The notes: a model not told the origin generated them from the letters alone. Shown: positions 10,317-21,330, counted from the stretch's first letter. The stretch is 64,000 nucleotides of DNA from Enterobacter chengduensis (GCF_001984825.2 NZ_CP043318.1:2232001-2296000), one strand, 5' to 3'. Numbers and translations are program-made.

Positions 10317-10350
10317 CCAAAAGAAGGGCGCTTGGTAGCCCTTCTTTTGG
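10317..10350 (-). terminator. Hairpin downstream of the rsx-nth operon
   Basis: A perfect 13-bp inverted repeat (CCAAAAGAAGGGC/GCCCTTCTTTTGG) with an 8-nt loop starts 17 bp beyond the nth stop. The stem contains the T-run itself. It probably terminates rsxABCDGE-nth transcription. Confidence 0.8.
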
Positions 10351-10366
10351 TAGGGGATTGTGGCGA

Positions 10367-11002
10367 TCAGGAATAGACTTTTTCTTTGTATTCGCAAAGA
10401 TCTTCAATAATGCAGGAGCCGCAGCGAGGCTTACGGGCAATACAGGTATAACGGCCATGCAGAATCAGCCAGTGATGACAATCAACCTTAAATCCAGCCG
10501 GAACCACTTTGAGCAGCTTCTCTTCGACCTGCTCGACATTTTTCCCCGGCGCGAAGTTGGTCCGGTTAGACACGCGAAATATATGCGTATCCACGGCAAT
10601 GGTGGGCCAGCCAAACGCGGTATTGAGCACCACGTTCGCGGTCTTACGCCCTACGCCCGGTAAGGCCTCCAGCGCAGCGCGATCTTCCGGTACTTCACCG
10701 CCGTGCTGTTCCAGCAGGATCCGGCAGGTCTTAATGACGTTCTCGGCTTTGCTGTTAAACAGGCCAATGGTTTTGATATACGACTTCACGCCTTCCACGC
10801 CCAGCTCCAGCATGGCCTTCGGCGTATTGGCGACCGGATAGAGCAGGGCGGTGGCTTTATTGACGCTCACGTCGGTAGCCTGTGCAGAAAGCAGCACGGC
10901 GATCAGCAGCTCAAACGGGGAGGTAAAATTCAGCTCCGTCGTCGGGTGCGGGTTCTCGTCCCGCAGACGGGTCAGGATCGCAATGCGCTTTTCTTTATTC
11001 AT
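10367..11002 (-). CDS. nth: Endonuclease III (DNA glycosylase/AP lyase)
   Basis: Nth removes oxidised pyrimidines and cleaves the AP site in base excision repair. The 211-aa product contains the helix-hairpin-helix [14 protein letters not shown] with the catalytic lysine, the catalytic aspartate in VDTHIFRV, and a C-terminal [4Fe-4S] cluster motif C-x6-C-x2-C-x5-C ([17 protein letters not shown]). Its start overlaps the rsxE stop by 4 nt, so it is the last gene of the rsx operon, as in E. coli. Confidence 0.98.
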   Translation of the reverse strand: MNKEKRIAILTRLRDENPHPTTELNFTSPFELLIAVLLSAQATDVSVNKATALLYPVANTPKAMLELGVEGVKSYIKTIGLFNSKAENVIKTCRILLEQHGGEVPEDRAALEALPGVGRKTANVVLNTAFGWPTIAVDTHIFRVSNRTNFAPGKNVEQVEEKLLKVVPAGFKVDCHHWLILHGRYTCIARKPRCGSCIIEDLCEYKEKVYS

Positions 11003-11685
11003 GAGGCCTTCTCGGGTGTCCCTTCCAGAACGCTACGCTCGGCCGCGCGGCGCTTACGTTTTTCATCAATCAGGTATTTTACTGCCAGCATCATGCCAAG
11101 GCCAATAAACGCTCCGGGCGGCAGCATCGCCAGCAGGAACGGCGTATCGGTATGGAACACTTCGATGCGCAACGCTTTGGCCCAGCCGCCCAGCAGCGCG
11201 TCTGCGCCGTCAAATAGCGTACCGTTTCCAAGAATTTCACGCAGCGAGCCCAGCACGAACATGGCACCCGTCGCTCCCATACCAATGGAAAAACCGTCCA
11301 GCGCCGACATGGCGGGGCTGTTTTTCACCGCAAAGGCTTCCGCACGTCCAACCACGATACAGTTGGTGACGATAAGGGGAATGAAGATCCCAAGCGACTG
11401 GTACAGGCCGAACGCGTAGGCGTTAATCAGCATCTGGACGATACTGACCACCGACGCAATGATCATGACGTAAATCGGAATACGTATTTCCGACGGCGTC
11501 CAGCGGCGCAGGGCAGAGATGGAGAGGTTGGTCAGGGTCAATACCAGCGTGGTGGCCAGACCCAGACCGAGCGCGTTGGTGGCGGTGGACGTGACCGCCA
11601 GCAGGGGGCACATCCCCAGAAGCTGGACCAGCGCGGAGTTGTTCTTCCACAACCCCTGGACAATAACCTCTTTAACCTGGCTCAT
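10999..11685 (-). CDS. rsxE: SoxR-reducing complex subunit RsxE
   Basis: Inner-membrane subunit (NqrD/RnfE family) of the Rsx electron-transfer complex that keeps the redox sensor SoxR reduced. The 228-aa product is almost wholly hydrophobic, with about six helices and the conserved [21 protein letters not shown] and [12 protein letters not shown] segments; the cysteines in GMCP and TNCIV are those proposed to hold an intramembrane iron site with RsxA. It sits between rsxG and nth. Confidence 0.96.
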   Translation of the reverse strand: MSQVKEVIVQGLWKNNSALVQLLGMCPLLAVTSTATNALGLGLATTLVLTLTNLSISALRRWTPSEIRIPIYVMIIASVVSIVQMLINAYAFGLYQSLGIFIPLIVTNCIVVGRAEAFAVKNSPAMSALDGFSIGMGATGAMFVLGSLREILGNGTLFDGADALLGGWAKALRIEVFHTDTPFLLAMLPPGAFIGLGMMLAVKYLIDEKRKRRAAERSVLEGTPEKAS

Positions 11686-11687
11686 GA

Positions 11688-12308
11688 TTACTCCTCACAG
11701 GCCGGAAGATTGTTGATTTGCGCGGGCAGCGTTTCAGCATACAGCCCGGCCCGTTTTACGGCGTTCACCACGGCGCGCGGCGTGATGGTCGCCCCGGTGA
11801 ACTGGTCGAACTCGCCGCCATCTTTCTTCACCGCAAACGCGGTGTCACCTTCGCCATGGATGACTTTACCGGCGAAGTGCAAAATCCAGTCGCTCAGACG
11901 GGTTTCAATTTTATCGCCAAGACCCGGCGTTTCATGATGTTCCGTCACGCGGGTGCCCAGTATGGTGCCGGAGAAATCGCTGCCGACGAGCAGCTGAATG
12001 GCGCCAGAATAGCCGTCGGGCGCCGTCGCTTCCATCACCGTGCCGACCGGTTTATCCCCTTTGCGGGCGATAAACAGGCGGTGCGGGCCTTTGCCAAGCT
12101 GCGGCGCGTCTACCACGAAGCAGCTCTTTTGCAGGTCATTATCGTAGAAATCTGACGGGATCACCTGATCGAACAGCGCCTTTTGCTGCTTAGTGGCCTG
12201 TTCTTCGATGGTCGTTTTGGTCAACGCATTCACCAGTGCCGTCAGCCCCGTCAGGACCGCGGCGAAGACAGCCAGCGTGACGCCGTGTTTTTGCATCGTT
12301 TTTAACAT
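11688..12308 (-). CDS. rsxG: SoxR-reducing complex subunit RsxG
   Basis: Periplasm-facing flavoprotein subunit of the Rsx/Rnf complex, homologous to NqrC. One N-terminal membrane helix ([18 protein letters not shown]) precedes a soluble domain with the covalent-FMN motif in [15 protein letters not shown], where the second threonine carries the flavin. I start at ATG 12308 ([12 protein letters not shown], 206 aa, the E. coli length). The open frame continues upstream into rsxD in another phase without family similarity. Confidence 0.95.
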   Translation of the reverse strand: MLKTMQKHGVTLAVFAAVLTGLTALVNALTKTTIEEQATKQQKALFDQVIPSDFYDNDLQKSCFVVDAPQLGKGPHRLFIARKGDKPVGTVMEATAPDGYSGAIQLLVGSDFSGTILGTRVTEHHETPGLGDKIETRLSDWILHFAGKVIHGEGDTAFAVKKDGGEFDQFTGATITPRAVVNAVKRAGLYAETLPAQINNLPACEE

Positions 12309-12318
12309 GGCGAAACCC

Positions 12319-13371
12319 TTAGCGGTGGCCGTACACGCGTGGACGCGTGTAATAGTCGATGAGCGGAACGGTAATGTTGGCGAGCAGGACGGCAAAGGCG
12401 ACGCCGTCCGGGTAGCCGCCAAAGCTGCGGATAAGCCAGACCAGCAGGCCTGCCAGCGCGCCGAAGATGAGGCGTCCACGGTTAGTCGTTGATGCCGTCA
12501 CCGGATCCGTCAGGATAAAGAAGGCGCCCAGCATGGTCGCGCCGGAGAGCAGGTGAATCTGCGGGCTGGCCAGTGATTCAGGTGAGAATACCCAGCCAAG
12601 CGTAGCGCAGACCGCCAGCGTCACGAGGAAGCTGACCGGAATATGCCAGCGGATGGCTTTCTGCTGCAGCAGGAACAGGCCGCCCAGCAGGTACGCCAGG
12701 TTGACCCACTGCCAGCCGGCTCCCGCCAGCATGCCGCTGTAGATCGCGGATTTCATGATCTGCTCAACGCTGTGCCCGGCGTGCAGGGACGTTTTGAACG
12801 TGTCGAGAGGCGTCGCCTGGCTGATGCCGTCCACGCCCATTCGCAGCGCGTTCATATCCGCGCCGAGGGCCGTATGGCCGGTAAAGATAACGTGCAGGGC
12901 ATCCATAAAGCCCGGAACCGTGGCGGCAATGTCGTGCGGCGGCAGCCAGCTGGTCATCTGTACCGGGAAGGAGATCAGCAGCACCACGTAGCCGATCATC
13001 GCCGGGTTAAACGGGTTATGGCCCAGCCCGCCATATAGCTGTTTAGCAATAATCACCGCAAACACGGTGCCGAGTACCACCATCCACCATGGGGCAAACG
13101 GCGGGATACTGATGGCCAGCAGCAGGCCGGTCAGCAGCGCGGAGTTGTCGGCAAGAATGCGGGAGACCGCTGCCTTGCGCAGCTTAAGCACAAGGGCTTC
13201 CGCCGCCAGGGCGCTGGCGCAGCCCAGGATTATCTGGAACAGGGTTCCCCAGCCGAAAAACCAGCACTGAACGGCAATGCCCGGCAGCGCCGCCAGGCAG
13301 ACCAGCTTCATGATGCGCGATGTCTGGCGCTGATTGTGGGTGTAAGGGGAGCTTGCGATTCTGAAAACCAT
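12319..13371 (-). CDS. rsxD: SoxR-reducing complex subunit RsxD
   Basis: Integral membrane subunit (NqrB/RnfD family) of the Rsx electron-transfer complex. The 350-aa product has about ten hydrophobic helices, the covalent-FMN region, and the conserved [22 protein letters not shown] and [26 protein letters not shown]. Its start codon directly abuts the rsxC stop, indicating translational coupling. The length is two residues short of E. coli RsxD. Confidence 0.95.
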   Translation of the reverse strand: MVFRIASSPYTHNQRQTSRIMKLVCLAALPGIAVQCWFFGWGTLFQIILGCASALAAEALVLKLRKAAVSRILADNSALLTGLLLAISIPPFAPWWMVVLGTVFAVIIAKQLYGGLGHNPFNPAMIGYVVLLISFPVQMTSWLPPHDIAATVPGFMDALHVIFTGHTALGADMNALRMGVDGISQATPLDTFKTSLHAGHSVEQIMKSAIYSGMLAGAGWQWVNLAYLLGGLFLLQQKAIRWHIPVSFLVTLAVCATLGWVFSPESLASPQIHLLSGATMLGAFFILTDPVTASTTNRGRLIFGALAGLLVWLIRSFGGYPDGVAFAVLLANITVPLIDYYTRPRVYGHR

Positions 13372-15393
13372 TTAATCCTCGTTAACTGCTTGCTGTGCGG
13401 CTTTCTTCGCCTGAACGCGCGCAATGGCGGCGGCAACGGCAGCCTTGCGCGGGTCATCGTTGGCGGCCTGCGGCTGCTCTTCCTGCTGCGCAGCCTTGCG
13501 GGCTTTAGCGCGGGCAATCGCCGCTTCGACGGCGGCTTTACGCGGGTCGACAGGGGCCTCGGGTTCTGCGGTCTGCGTCTGCTGCGCCGCCTTTCGGGCT
13601 TTGGCACGGGCTATCGCCGCATCGACGGCGGCTTTGCGCGGGTCGACGGCGTCCTGCTCGACCACCACATTCTGCTCACCGGCCTTGCGGGCCTTAGCGC
13701 GGGCTATTGCCGCTTCCACGGCGGCTTTGCGTGGGTCAACCTCAGCATCCGTCTGGGCCGTTTGCGCTTTTTCTGCCTGACGGGCGCGAGCCTGAGCTTT
13801 ACGCGCTTCACGCGCAGCAATGGCTTCGCTGTTGTCCGGCTTCTCTCCCGCCGGGATCACCACCGTCTGGGCGGCATTCGCCTTTTTCTCGCGAACGCGC
13901 GCTAGCGCGGCGTTAATTGCATCCTGATCTTTTTCACCAGGCTGAACGGCGGCCTGCTTATGGCGCTCCTGACGGGCGGCTTTTTCCCGTTCCAGCCGCG
14001 CCTGGCGCGCTTCAAAGCGCGCTTTGGCTTCTGCCGCACGTTTTTCCTCCATGGAGATGGCATAAATCTCGGCCTTCTCCTGACGGAAATACTGCACCAG
14101 AGGAATATTGCTCGGGCAGACCCAGGCGCAGGCGCCGCATTCGATGCAGTCGGCCAGGTTATGGGCTTTTGCCTTGTCGTGCAGCTGGCCTTTGCTGTAC
14201 CAGTACAGCTGCTGCGGGAGCAGATCCGCCGGGCAGGCATCGGCGCAGGCGCTGCAGCGGATGCAGCCTTTCTCTTCCTGCTCTTCGCCCATCTCGGTCG
14301 GCGAAGGGGCGAGCAGGCAGTTGGTAATTTTCACTACCGGAACGTCCAGCCACGGCAGGGTAAAGCCCATCAGCGGGCCGCCCATGATCACCATCTGGTC
14401 GCTGCCCGGGCAAAACTCCGCCTGTTCAAGCAGATGACGCACCGGCGTACCGAGACGCGCCCAGACGTTGCCCGGACGGGAGACCGATTCGCCGGTCAGG
14501 GTGACCACGCGCTCGGTTAGCGGCTCGCCGTCAATCACCGCGCGCTTCACGGCGTAGGCGGTGCCCACGTTCTGCATCAGCACGCCGATATCCGAAGAGC
14601 GTCCGCCGTGCGGAACCTGCTTGCCGGTGAGAATTTGCGTTAGCTGTTTCGCGCCGCCAGAAGGGTACTTGGTCGGGATAACGCGCAGGCTGATATCGTG
14701 ACTGCCCGCCAGCACGGCGCGCAGCATGGAGATAGCCTGCGGTTTATTGTCTTCAATACCGATCAGCACTTCCCGCGGCTGCAGAATGTGCGCGAGGATG
14801 CGGATGCCTTCCACCACCTGGGCGGCACAGTCCTGCATCAGACGATCGTCGGCGGTGATATACGGTTCGCATTCGGCGGCGTTGATAATCAGCGTCTGAA
14901 TGTTATCGCCACCGCCGCGCAGCTTGACGCCGGTCGGAAAGCCCGCGCCGCCCAGCCCGGCGACGCCGAACTGGTGAATGCGCTCGATAAGCGCTTCGCG
15001 GCTGTGGGCGCGGTAGTCGCTCCAGCCGTCACGATCGATCCAGCGGTCTTCGCCGTCGGCTTCAATAATCACGCTCAGCTCTGAGAGCGCGGACGGATGC
15101 GCCACCGTGTGAGGGGCGATGGCGACCACTTTGCCGGAGGTTGGCGCGTGCACCGGCAGCATACGTCCGCGACCAAAGGTCAGCGGCTGGCCGCGAAGAA
15201 CCGTATCGCCTTCTTTCACGCACAGCTCGCCCTCGGCCCCGATGTGCTGCTTGAGCGGCATGACGAAACGGGTCGCCAGCGGAATTTGACGCAGCGGCGT
15301 GCCGCTGGACTGGGTTTTCATTTCCGGTGGATGAATACCGCCGTCAAAGTCCCAAATCTTCTCTTTTCTGAAAGCAGAAAATAACTTAAGCAT
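13372..15393 (-). CDS. rsxC: SoxR-reducing complex subunit RsxC
   Basis: NADH-binding, FMN- and Fe-S-containing peripheral subunit of the Rsx complex. Residues ~1-370 form the NuoF-like domain ([13 protein letters not shown]). Two [4Fe-4S] motifs follow ([17 protein letters not shown] and [17 protein letters not shown]). The C-terminal third is a charged Ala/Lys/Arg-rich tail with tandem copies of a unit like [20 protein letters not shown] start at ATG 15393 ([16 protein letters not shown], 673 aa), overlapping rsxB by 8 nt. A longer frame upstream has no family similarity. Confidence 0.95.
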   Translation of the reverse strand: MLKLFSAFRKEKIWDFDGGIHPPEMKTQSSGTPLRQIPLATRFVMPLKQHIGAEGELCVKEGDTVLRGQPLTFGRGRMLPVHAPTSGKVVAIAPHTVAHPSALSELSVIIEADGEDRWIDRDGWSDYRAHSREALIERIHQFGVAGLGGAGFPTGVKLRGGGDNIQTLIINAAECEPYITADDRLMQDCAAQVVEGIRILAHILQPREVLIGIEDNKPQAISMLRAVLAGSHDISLRVIPTKYPSGGAKQLTQILTGKQVPHGGRSSDIGVLMQNVGTAYAVKRAVIDGEPLTERVVTLTGESVSRPGNVWARLGTPVRHLLEQAEFCPGSDQMVIMGGPLMGFTLPWLDVPVVKITNCLLAPSPTEMGEEQEEKGCIRCSACADACPADLLPQQLYWYSKGQLHDKAKAHNLADCIECGACAWVCPSNIPLVQYFRQEKAEIYAISMEEKRAAEAKARFEARQARLEREKAARQERHKQAAVQPGEKDQDAINAALARVREKKANAAQTVVIPAGEKPDNSEAIAAREARKAQARARQAEKAQTAQTDAEVDPRKAAVEAAIARAKARKAGEQNVVVEQDAVDPRKAAVDAAIARAKARKAAQQTQTAEPEAPVDPRKAAVEAAIARAKARKAAQQEEQPQAANDDPRKAAVAAAIARVQAKKAAQQAVNED
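13375..13740 (-). repeat. In-frame tandem repeats in the rsxC 3' end
   Basis: Four imperfect copies of a roughly 80-100-bp unit encode DPRKAAV(E/D/A)[11 protein letters not shown] separated by short Gln/Glu-rich linkers. Repeat number in RsxC tails is known to vary between enterobacteria, so this stretch is prone to slippage and to assembly collapse. Confidence 0.85.
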
Positions 15394-15964
15394 GTTGTTC
15401 CACAGGAATATTGCGAACCGGAATGGTTTGAAGATCCCACTTCCAGCTTTCGGTAGTCGTTTCAACCGGGCGTAACTCGATACATTGCGTCGGGCAGGGG
15501 GCCACGCAGAGGTTACAGCCGGTGCACAGGTCCGCCACGACGGTGTGCATGGCGCGGGTTGCGCCCACAATGGCGTCGACCGGGCAGGCCTGAATACATT
15601 TGGTGCAGCCGATGCAGTTGGCTTCGTCGATCACGGCCAGGGCACGCACCGGCTCCTGCACCTCCGCGTCGCCGTCAACGGGCTGCGGGTCAACGTTAAG
15701 CAGGGCCGCGATTTTCAGCATCACCGCTTCGCCGCCGGGCGCACAGCGGTTAATTTTCTCACCCTGAATGCCCACCGCTTCAGCGTAAGGGCGACAGCCA
15801 GGGTAGCCGCACTGCCCACACTGGCTTTGCGGCAGAAGCTCATCAATTTTTTCTACAACAGGATCGTCCTCTACCGCGAAACGGCGGGAGGCGTAACCCA
15901 GGATAAGGCCAAACACCAACCCCAGGACGCTGATAGAGGCGATGGCAATCCAGATAGCACTCAT
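15386..15964 (-). CDS. rsxB: SoxR-reducing complex ferredoxin subunit RsxB
   Basis: Membrane-anchored polyferredoxin of the Rsx/Rnf complex. An N-terminal helix is followed by a Cys-rich Fes domain ([16 protein letters not shown]) and two [4Fe-4S] motifs, [16 protein letters not shown] and [16 protein letters not shown]. The 192-aa length equals that of E. coli RsxB. It overlaps rsxA by one base and rsxC by 8 nt. Confidence 0.97.
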   Translation of the reverse strand: MSAIWIAIASISVLGLVFGLILGYASRRFAVEDDPVVEKIDELLPQSQCGQCGYPGCRPYAEAVGIQGEKINRCAPGGEAVMLKIAALLNVDPQPVDGDAEVQEPVRALAVIDEANCIGCTKCIQACPVDAIVGATRAMHTVVADLCTGCNLCVAPCPTQCIELRPVETTTESWKWDLQTIPVRNIPVEQHA

Positions 15965-16545
15965 TACAACTTCACCAGACCACTGAAGCCCATAAAGGCA
16001 AGAGACATTAAACCGGCGGTCACCAGCGCAATCGCATTACCGCGGAAGGGAGCGGGAATATCCGCAGCGGCCAGGCGCTCGCGAATAGAGGCGAACAGCA
16101 CCATGACCAGCGAGAAGCCGACGGCCGCGGAAAAACCATACAGCGCCGACTGCATAAAGTTATGGCCAAGGTTGATGTTCAGCAACGCCACGCCGAGAAC
16201 GGCGCAGTTGGTGGTGATCAGCGGCAGGAAGATACCCAGCAGGCGATAGAGCGCCGGGCTGGTTTTGCGCACCACCATTTCGGTAAACTGCACCACCACC
16301 GCGATAACCAGAATAAAGGCCAGCGTGCGCAGATAGGTTAACCCCAGCGGGATAAGGATCCAGGTATCGATCCACCACGCGCAGATGGACGCCAGCGTCA
16401 TCACGAAGGTCGTCGCCAGCCCCATACCCATCGCCGTTTCCAGCTTTTTGGAAACGCCCATAAACGGGCACAGGCCAAGGAACTTCACCAGAACGAAGTT
16501 GTTAACCAGCACGGTGCCGACAAAGAGCAGTAAGTAATCGGTCAT
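15964..16545 (-). CDS. rsxA: SoxR-reducing complex subunit RsxA
   Basis: First gene of rsxABCDGE-nth; an inner-membrane subunit of the NqrE/RnfA family with six hydrophobic helices. Conserved segments are [24 protein letters not shown] and [17 protein letters not shown], whose cysteines pair with those of RsxE. The 193-aa length equals E. coli RsxA. The operon promoter must lie in 16546-16621 or further upstream through ydgK. Confidence 0.97.
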   Translation of the reverse strand: MTDYLLLFVGTVLVNNFVLVKFLGLCPFMGVSKKLETAMGMGLATTFVMTLASICAWWIDTWILIPLGLTYLRTLAFILVIAVVVQFTEMVVRKTSPALYRLLGIFLPLITTNCAVLGVALLNINLGHNFMQSALYGFSAAVGFSLVMVLFASIRERLAAADIPAPFRGNAIALVTAGLMSLAFMGFSGLVKL

Positions 16546-16621
16546 TATTTAGCCTGAAATAAAAAAGCCGCCTATTATCGGACAAACCAACGCAGGCGAC
16601 AACAGGTTATCTGTAGGGTTA

Positions 16622-17062
16622 TTACGGGTTCACGAAGGTGTTTTTCACCCGCGTCGAACGCTTGAAATAGGGCACCAGCAGCGCCGCGGCCAGCAGAGGG
16701 AAAAGCAGCTGACGAACGGCCAGCGCGTCTGATACGGGCGAAAAAGCAAACGCCTTCACCGCGAGCAGGACCGAAATCAGCAGCCAGATGATGTAGTGCT
16801 TAGGCACGCTCTTGCGGCGCTTAAAGAAGGCAATGGTCAGCCACAGCGTGTAGTACCACATGCCAATCGCGAAAACGAACGACACGAACCACAAAGCAAT
16901 ATTCAGCACGCTTTGCGACATCAGGGTCTGGATGGCGTGAGGAGTAATCAGTGCGGTGGTATACAGCAGCAGCGCAAGTGATGCGCTTAATAAGGCAACC
17001 AGCAGCCATGCCAGTGGGGCGATTAACCAGCCTCCGATGCGTTCTCCAGGCGTTGCGGTCAT
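16622..17062 (-). CDS. ydgK: YdgK, DUF2569-family inner-membrane protein
   Basis: Small inner-membrane protein of unknown function with about four hydrophobic helices, starting MTATPGERIGGWLIAPLAWLLVALL as in E. coli YdgK. I chose ATG 17062 because GGGAGAG lies just upstream of it. The ATG at 17074 has no Shine-Dalgarno and would overlap that motif. It lies between cnu and rsxA, as in E. coli. Confidence 0.85.
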   Translation of the reverse strand: MTATPGERIGGWLIAPLAWLLVALLSASLALLLYTTALITPHAIQTLMSQSVLNIALWFVSFVFAIGMWYYTLWLTIAFFKRRKSVPKHYIIWLLISVLLAVKAFAFSPVSDALAVRQLLFPLLAAALLVPYFKRSTRVKNTFVNP

Positions 17063-17148
17063 GAACTCTCCCATAATCTGCGCGAAATGTTGAACAGCCA
17101 GTTTGCAGGGCGGAGAGTATATAACATTTCGCGCGGATGGCTACTTTC

Positions 17149-17364
17149 TTATAAAACGTAACGCCATACGGACTTAGGCACTTCACCGACGTTGAACAAA
17201 CGACCGCCGGACACCAGCTCCGCGCGGCGATGGTCAGCGGCGCGATACATATTAATAATGTCCTGATTATCCGACAGGGTGTAGTTCAGATGGTCAAACA
17301 GTTTTTCCAGGCTCTCAAGCGAATTGATTTTGCGAAATTTTAATAAATAGTCCTGAACTGTCAT
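17149..17364 (-). CDS. cnu: Hha/YmoA-family H-NS and StpA co-regulator Cnu
   Basis: Cnu (YdgT) binds the N-terminal domain of H-NS or StpA to modulate silencing of horizontally acquired and osmoregulated genes, and also binds an oriC site in E. coli. The 71-aa product has the four-helix Hha fold pattern ([30 protein letters not shown]) and the conserved AADHRRAEL segment. Length equals that of E. coli Cnu (71). Confidence 0.95.
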   Translation of the reverse strand: MTVQDYLLKFRKINSLESLEKLFDHLNYTLSDNQDIINMYRAADHRRAELVSGGRLFNVGEVPKSVWRYVL

Positions 17365-17595
17365 ATTAATAAGTTTCCATATAAAAGTGAGTAATACCCT
17401 TTAAGGTAATTCGGTCGAATAATAAACGGATTAATAAAGACGTAAACAGCCCACTCAGATCACGCGACGAAATTAGGAGTTTTCTTTGCTGAAATTCAGG
17501 CATCAGACGATGCCTGGAGGAGAAGGTTAACCGTGTTCACCAGGGCTGGCAATACGTAACTGACATATTGTGTCACTCTTTATTGCAGTAACCGG

Positions 17596-17733
17596 TTACT
17601 TAGGTTGGGCGACGGTGACAGGCTCCGGCGGCTGGTAGTTATCGATATGGCTGGCGACGCCCAGCAAAATGACCGAAACCCCAAGGACAATCCATCCCGC
17701 TAATTCAATGATTCGATTAATGATTGACGTCAT
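17596..17733 (-). CDS. blr: Blr, small divisome-associated membrane protein
   Basis: The 45-aa frame ends with NRIIELAGWIVLGVSVILLGVASHIDNYQPPE, closely matching E. coli Blr (41 aa). It has one transmembrane helix and a short periplasmic tail. Blr interacts with divisome proteins and affects beta-lactam sensitivity in E. coli. The ATG at 17733 adds MTSII before the E. coli start position; no clear Shine-Dalgarno precedes it, so an alternative start closer to NRI is possible. It sits between cnu and ydgJ, as in E. coli. Confidence 0.85.
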   Translation of the reverse strand: MTSIINRIIELAGWIVLGVSVILLGVASHIDNYQPPEPVTVAQPK

Positions 17734-17964
17734 GATTCGCAATTGTACTTTATCCATAAAGACAGGGCGCAAATGTTACAGCGACGTTTCCCCGACGGCA
17801 AGCGCTTTGGGAACGGTTCCCTTAAACAAAATCATTAAGTTAATACTATGTAACAAAAACAACCCGTACAACCTGCTATTTTAAATCATATGGCACATTA
17901 TTAATTTGCCGCCATGCCGGGTTAGCCAGTGTGAAATAAGAACGTCATAAAAGAGGATGACACT

Positions 17965-19005
17965 ATGAGTGATAATATCCGCGTCGGGCTTATCGGCTAC
18001 GGGTACGCGAGCAAAACGTTTCATGCGCCTCTAATCGCCGGGACGCCTGGGATGGCGCTGGCGGCGGTATCCAGCAGCGATGCCGCTAAAGTCCATGCCG
18101 ACTGGCCCTCCGCGCCGGTTGTCTCTGAACCAAAGCACCTTTTCAACGATCCGAATATTGATTTAATCGTCATCCCCACGCCGAACGATACCCACTTTCC
18201 GCTGGCAAAGGCCGCGCTGGAGGCCGGTAAGCACGTGGTTGTCGATAAACCCTTCACCGTGACACTGTCACAGGCGCGTGAGCTGGACGCGCTGGCAAAG
18301 AGCCTGGGCAGGGTGCTGTCGGTATTCCATAACCGCCGCTGGGACAGCGACTTTCTCACGGTAAAGCGGCTTCTCGGTGAAGGCACGCTAGGGGAGATCC
18401 TCTTTTTTGAATCGCATTTTGACCGTTTCCGCCCGCAGGTGAGAAACCGCTGGCGCGAGCAGGCCGGCCCGGGCAGCGGTATCTGGTACGATTTAGCCCC
18501 GCATCTGCTGGATCAGGCCGTCACGCTATTTGGTCTGCCGGTGAGCATGACGGTCGATCTGGCCCAGCTCAGGCCCGGGTCGCAGACCACCGACTACTTC
18601 CACGCGGTGCTCAGTTACCCGCAGCGGCGGATTGTGCTCCACGGCACGATGGTCGCGGCCGCCGAATCGGCCCGCTATATCATTCACGGCATGCGGGGAA
18701 GCTACGTGAAGTTTGGTCTCGATCCGCAGGAAGACAGGCTGAAAAACGGCGAGCGTCTGCCGCAAGAAGACTGGGGCTACGATATGCGCGACGGCGTCGT
18801 CACGCGGGTGGAAGGCGAGGAGCTGGTTGAGGAGACCCTGCTGACGATACCGGGTAACTATCCGGCCTATTATGCGGCTATCCGCGATGCGCTGAACGGA
18901 ACGGGAGAAAATCCGGTTCCGGCCAGCCAGGCGATTCAGATTATGGAGCTGATTGAGCTGGGTATCGAATCTGCCAAACATCGCGCCACGCTCTGTCTGG
19001 CATAA
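17965..19005 (+). CDS. ydgJ: YdgJ, Gfo/Idh/MocA-family oxidoreductase
   Basis: Predicted cytoplasmic NAD(P)-dependent oxidoreductase of unknown substrate. The 346-aa product has an N-terminal Rossmann fold (VGLIGYGYASKTFHAPLI), the EKP-type motif as VVDKPFTVT, and the C-terminal dehydrogenase domain with GSGIWYDLAPHLLDQA, which supplies the usual Asp/His catalytic residues. GAGGATG precedes the ATG. It is convergent with add across a REP. Confidence 0.93.
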   Translation: MSDNIRVGLIGYGYASKTFHAPLIAGTPGMALAAVSSSDAAKVHADWPSAPVVSEPKHLFNDPNIDLIVIPTPNDTHFPLAKAALEAGKHVVVDKPFTVTLSQARELDALAKSLGRVLSVFHNRRWDSDFLTVKRLLGEGTLGEILFFESHFDRFRPQVRNRWREQAGPGSGIWYDLAPHLLDQAVTLFGLPVSMTVDLAQLRPGSQTTDYFHAVLSYPQRRIVLHGTMVAAAESARYIIHGMRGSYVKFGLDPQEDRLKNGERLPQEDWGYDMRDGVVTRVEGEELVEETLLTIPGNYPAYYAAIRDALNGTGENPVPASQAIQIMELIELGIESAKHRATLCLA

Positions 19006-19019
19006 GGTGAAGATAATTT

Positions 19020-19050
19020 GTAGGCCAGGTAAGGCGCAGCCGCCACCCGG
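19020..19050. repeat. REP element between ydgJ and add
   Basis: A single REP palindrome, GTAGGCCAGGTAAGGCGCAGCC then GCCACCCGG, lies between the convergent ydgJ and add stops. Confidence 0.75.
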
Positions 19051-19059
19051 AAAAAAAGT

Positions 19060-20061
19060 TTACGCGGCTGCCACCTTATCCCACAGCGCCTGCTTCTCCG
19101 CAGGCGCCAGGAAGGCCATCTCCAGACCGTTAATCTGCGCCTGACGGATCTGCTCGCGGCTCAGGCCCGCCTGCGGTGCGGCGATGTTGTACTCGTGGAT
19201 AATATCCACGCCCTGTACCGCCGGATCGTCCGTGTTCAGCGAAGCCAGCACGCCGTGCTCGAGGAACGTTTTCAGCGGGTGATGCGCCAGCGTCGCCACG
19301 GTGCTGGTCTGAATGTTAGACGTCAGGCATGATTCAATCCCGATACGCTGCTCCGCGAGGAAGTCCATCAGGCCACGATCTTCTACCGCCTTCACGCCGT
19401 GGCCGATACGCTCGGCGCCCAGCTCGCGGATGGCCTGCCAGATGCTCTCCGGTCCCGCCGCTTCACCGGCATGCACGGTGATGTGCCAGCCGGCATCGCG
19501 CGCGCGGTTGAAGTGGGAGAGGAACAGGCTGCCGGGGAAGCCCAGTTCGTCACCGGCGAGGTCGACAGCGGTGATGGCATCGCGATGGGCCAGCAGCGCT
19601 TCCAGCTCCTGCAGGCAGGCGGCTTCGCCGAACGTGCGGCTCATAATGCCAATCAGACGGGCCTGAACGTCGAAGGTTTTACACCCTTCGCGGACGCCTT
19701 CAATCACGGCTTCCACCACGCCTGCAACGGGCAGGCCGTGGGTCATTGCCATATAGCCCGGCGAGAAGCGCAGCTCCACGTAGTGCAGGCCATTGCGGGC
19801 CGCATCTTCAATATTCTCAAACGCCACGCGGCGGCAGGCGTCCAGCGAGGCCAGCATCTTCACGCCCCAGTCGAGTTTGCTCAGGAAGCTGACGAGATCC
19901 GGTTCATTTGAGGTGACCTGTACGTGGGGGATCAGAGACTCAAGCGTCTGTGCAGGAAGCGTTAAATTGAACTGGCGGCCAAGATCGAGAATGGTTTGGG
20001 CACGAATGTTACCGTCAAGGTGACGATGAATATCAGTTAAAGGCAGGCGTATATCAATCAT
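19060..20061 (-). CDS. add: Adenosine deaminase
   Basis: Zinc enzyme that deaminates adenosine and deoxyadenosine to inosine forms in purine salvage. The 333-aa product matches E. coli Add in length and shows the metal and catalytic residues: HxH in [11 protein letters not shown], the HAGE motif ([13 protein letters not shown]), the catalytic histidine in RIGHGVKAV and SLNTDDPA. It is downstream of malY in the same orientation, with a 96-bp gap. Confidence 0.97.
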   Translation of the reverse strand: MIDIRLPLTDIHRHLDGNIRAQTILDLGRQFNLTLPAQTLESLIPHVQVTSNEPDLVSFLSKLDWGVKMLASLDACRRVAFENIEDAARNGLHYVELRFSPGYMAMTHGLPVAGVVEAVIEGVREGCKTFDVQARLIGIMSRTFGEAACLQELEALLAHRDAITAVDLAGDELGFPGSLFLSHFNRARDAGWHITVHAGEAAGPESIWQAIRELGAERIGHGVKAVEDRGLMDFLAEQRIGIESCLTSNIQTSTVATLAHHPLKTFLEHGVLASLNTDDPAVQGVDIIHEYNIAAPQAGLSREQIRQAQINGLEMAFLAPAEKQALWDKVAAA

Positions 20062-20157
20062 GGTCGCACTCTTTTCTGGTTAAAGTGCGCCATATTATAA
20101 AAACAAAACGGGGTAAAAAGCTATTTGCGCAAGGGAATATTCCGTTGCGCAAATAGA

Positions 20158-21330
20158 TCACAGAAGCGAATTAATCCCTGCTATAAGGCGTTGAACTCCT
20201 TGTTCCAGCTTGCTGCGCGGGCAGCCTGCGTTCAGGCGGACAAAACCATTTCCCTCTCTGCCGTAGGTATATCCCGGCATGATGGCGACTTTTTGCTGCT
20301 CGATCAGCACGTTTTGCAGCGCCCGATCGTCAATATTCAGCGGGCGCAGGTCGATCCAGGCCAGATAGGTCGCTTCCGGCGGCTGCCAGTTCAGTTTCGG
20401 AAAAGCGCTGTTTAATTCCTGGGCGATATAGTGCAAATTCGCGTCCAGATAGCTCCGCAGGGCATCCAGCCACGGGGCTCCCTGCTGGTAGGCGGCGATA
20501 TGCGCCGTCAGCGCCAGCACGGAAGGGGAAGAGAGTCCGTCCCGGCCTTTTAGCGCGCTAAGGTAGCTGTTACGGCTCGCGTCGTCACCGATCAGGCCGT
20601 AGGCGCCCGTCAGCGCCGGAATATTAAAGCTTTTCGAGCCGGAGGTCAGGAGCGCCCATTTGCCGCGCGCCACCTCGTTCCACGGCGTGTGGCGATGCTC
20701 TCCCCACACCATATCCATATGAATTTCATCGCTAATTACCGCCACGTCATAGCGTTCACACAGCTCAGCCATCTGCGTCAGCTCATTCCGCGTCCAGACC
20801 TTGCCGGTCGGATTCTGCGGGCTGCACAGCAAGAGAATTTTGTTTTCCGGTTTCGCCAGCGCAGCTTCAAGCGCGGCCATATTACCCAGCCAGCCTGCGG
20901 CATGCTTTTCCATCTCCAAGGGCACCACGTGACGGGCATTCCCTTCAATGGCGTTGTAAAAGGCATCGTACGCCGGGGTGTGAACCACCACGCCGTCGCC
21001 GGGGTTCGACCATAGTCGAATCAATTCAGAGACCATATAAATGACGGAAGGGCCATAAACCACAGCGTCAGTCTCAATCTGACTGTGAAAGCGCTGCCGG
21101 AACCAGTGCGCGACGGCGGCGAGAAATTCATCGTTTTTCCAGCGGCTGTAGCCAAATACGCCGTGATGAATGCGCTGGTGCAGCGCGTCGGTAATGCAGG
21201 GGGCGGTGGCGAAATCCATATCCGAGATGGTGAAGGGCAGCAGATCGGCCGCACCGAAGCGGTCGGCCACGTAGTCCCACTGCGTACACCAGGTGCCGTG
21301 TCGATCCACGACGGTTGAGAAATCAAACAT
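20158..21330 (-). CDS. malY: MalY, PLP-dependent beta-cystathionase and maltose-regulon modulator
   Basis: MalY is a pyridoxal-phosphate C-S lyase that also binds and inhibits MalT, the maltose activator. The 390-aa length equals E. coli MalY, and the PLP lysine is in LTSGSKSFNIPAL. Normally malXY is one operon under MalI. Here a 12.3-kb insertion in malX separates malY from the malX promoter, so its native expression is likely lost or altered. Confidence 0.95.
   Translation of the reverse strand: MFDFSTVVDRHGTWCTQWDYVADRFGAADLLPFTISDMDFATAPCITDALHQRIHHGVFGYSRWKNDEFLAAVAHWFRQRFHSQIETDAVVYGPSVIYMVSELIRLWSNPGDGVVVHTPAYDAFYNAIEGNARHVVPLEMEKHAAGWLGNMAALEAALAKPENKILLLCSPQNPTGKVWTRNELTQMAELCERYDVAVISDEIHMDMVWGEHRHTPWNEVARGKWALLTSGSKSFNIPALTGAYGLIGDDASRNSYLSALKGRDGLSSPSVLALTAHIAAYQQGAPWLDALRSYLDANLHYIAQELNSAFPKLNWQPPEATYLAWIDLRPLNIDDRALQNVLIEQQKVAIMPGYTYGREGNGFVRLNAGCPRSKLEQGVQRLIAGINSLL

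Noticed and set aside
12309-12479. N-terminal extension of the rsxG frame
   Set aside because: It overlaps rsxD in another phase and lacks family similarity; the start at 12308 gives the E. coli length.
17499-17518. A hairpin (CAGGCATC...GATGCCTG) between cnu and blr
   Set aside because: The stem is only 8 bp and has no T-run on either side, so I do not call it a terminator.
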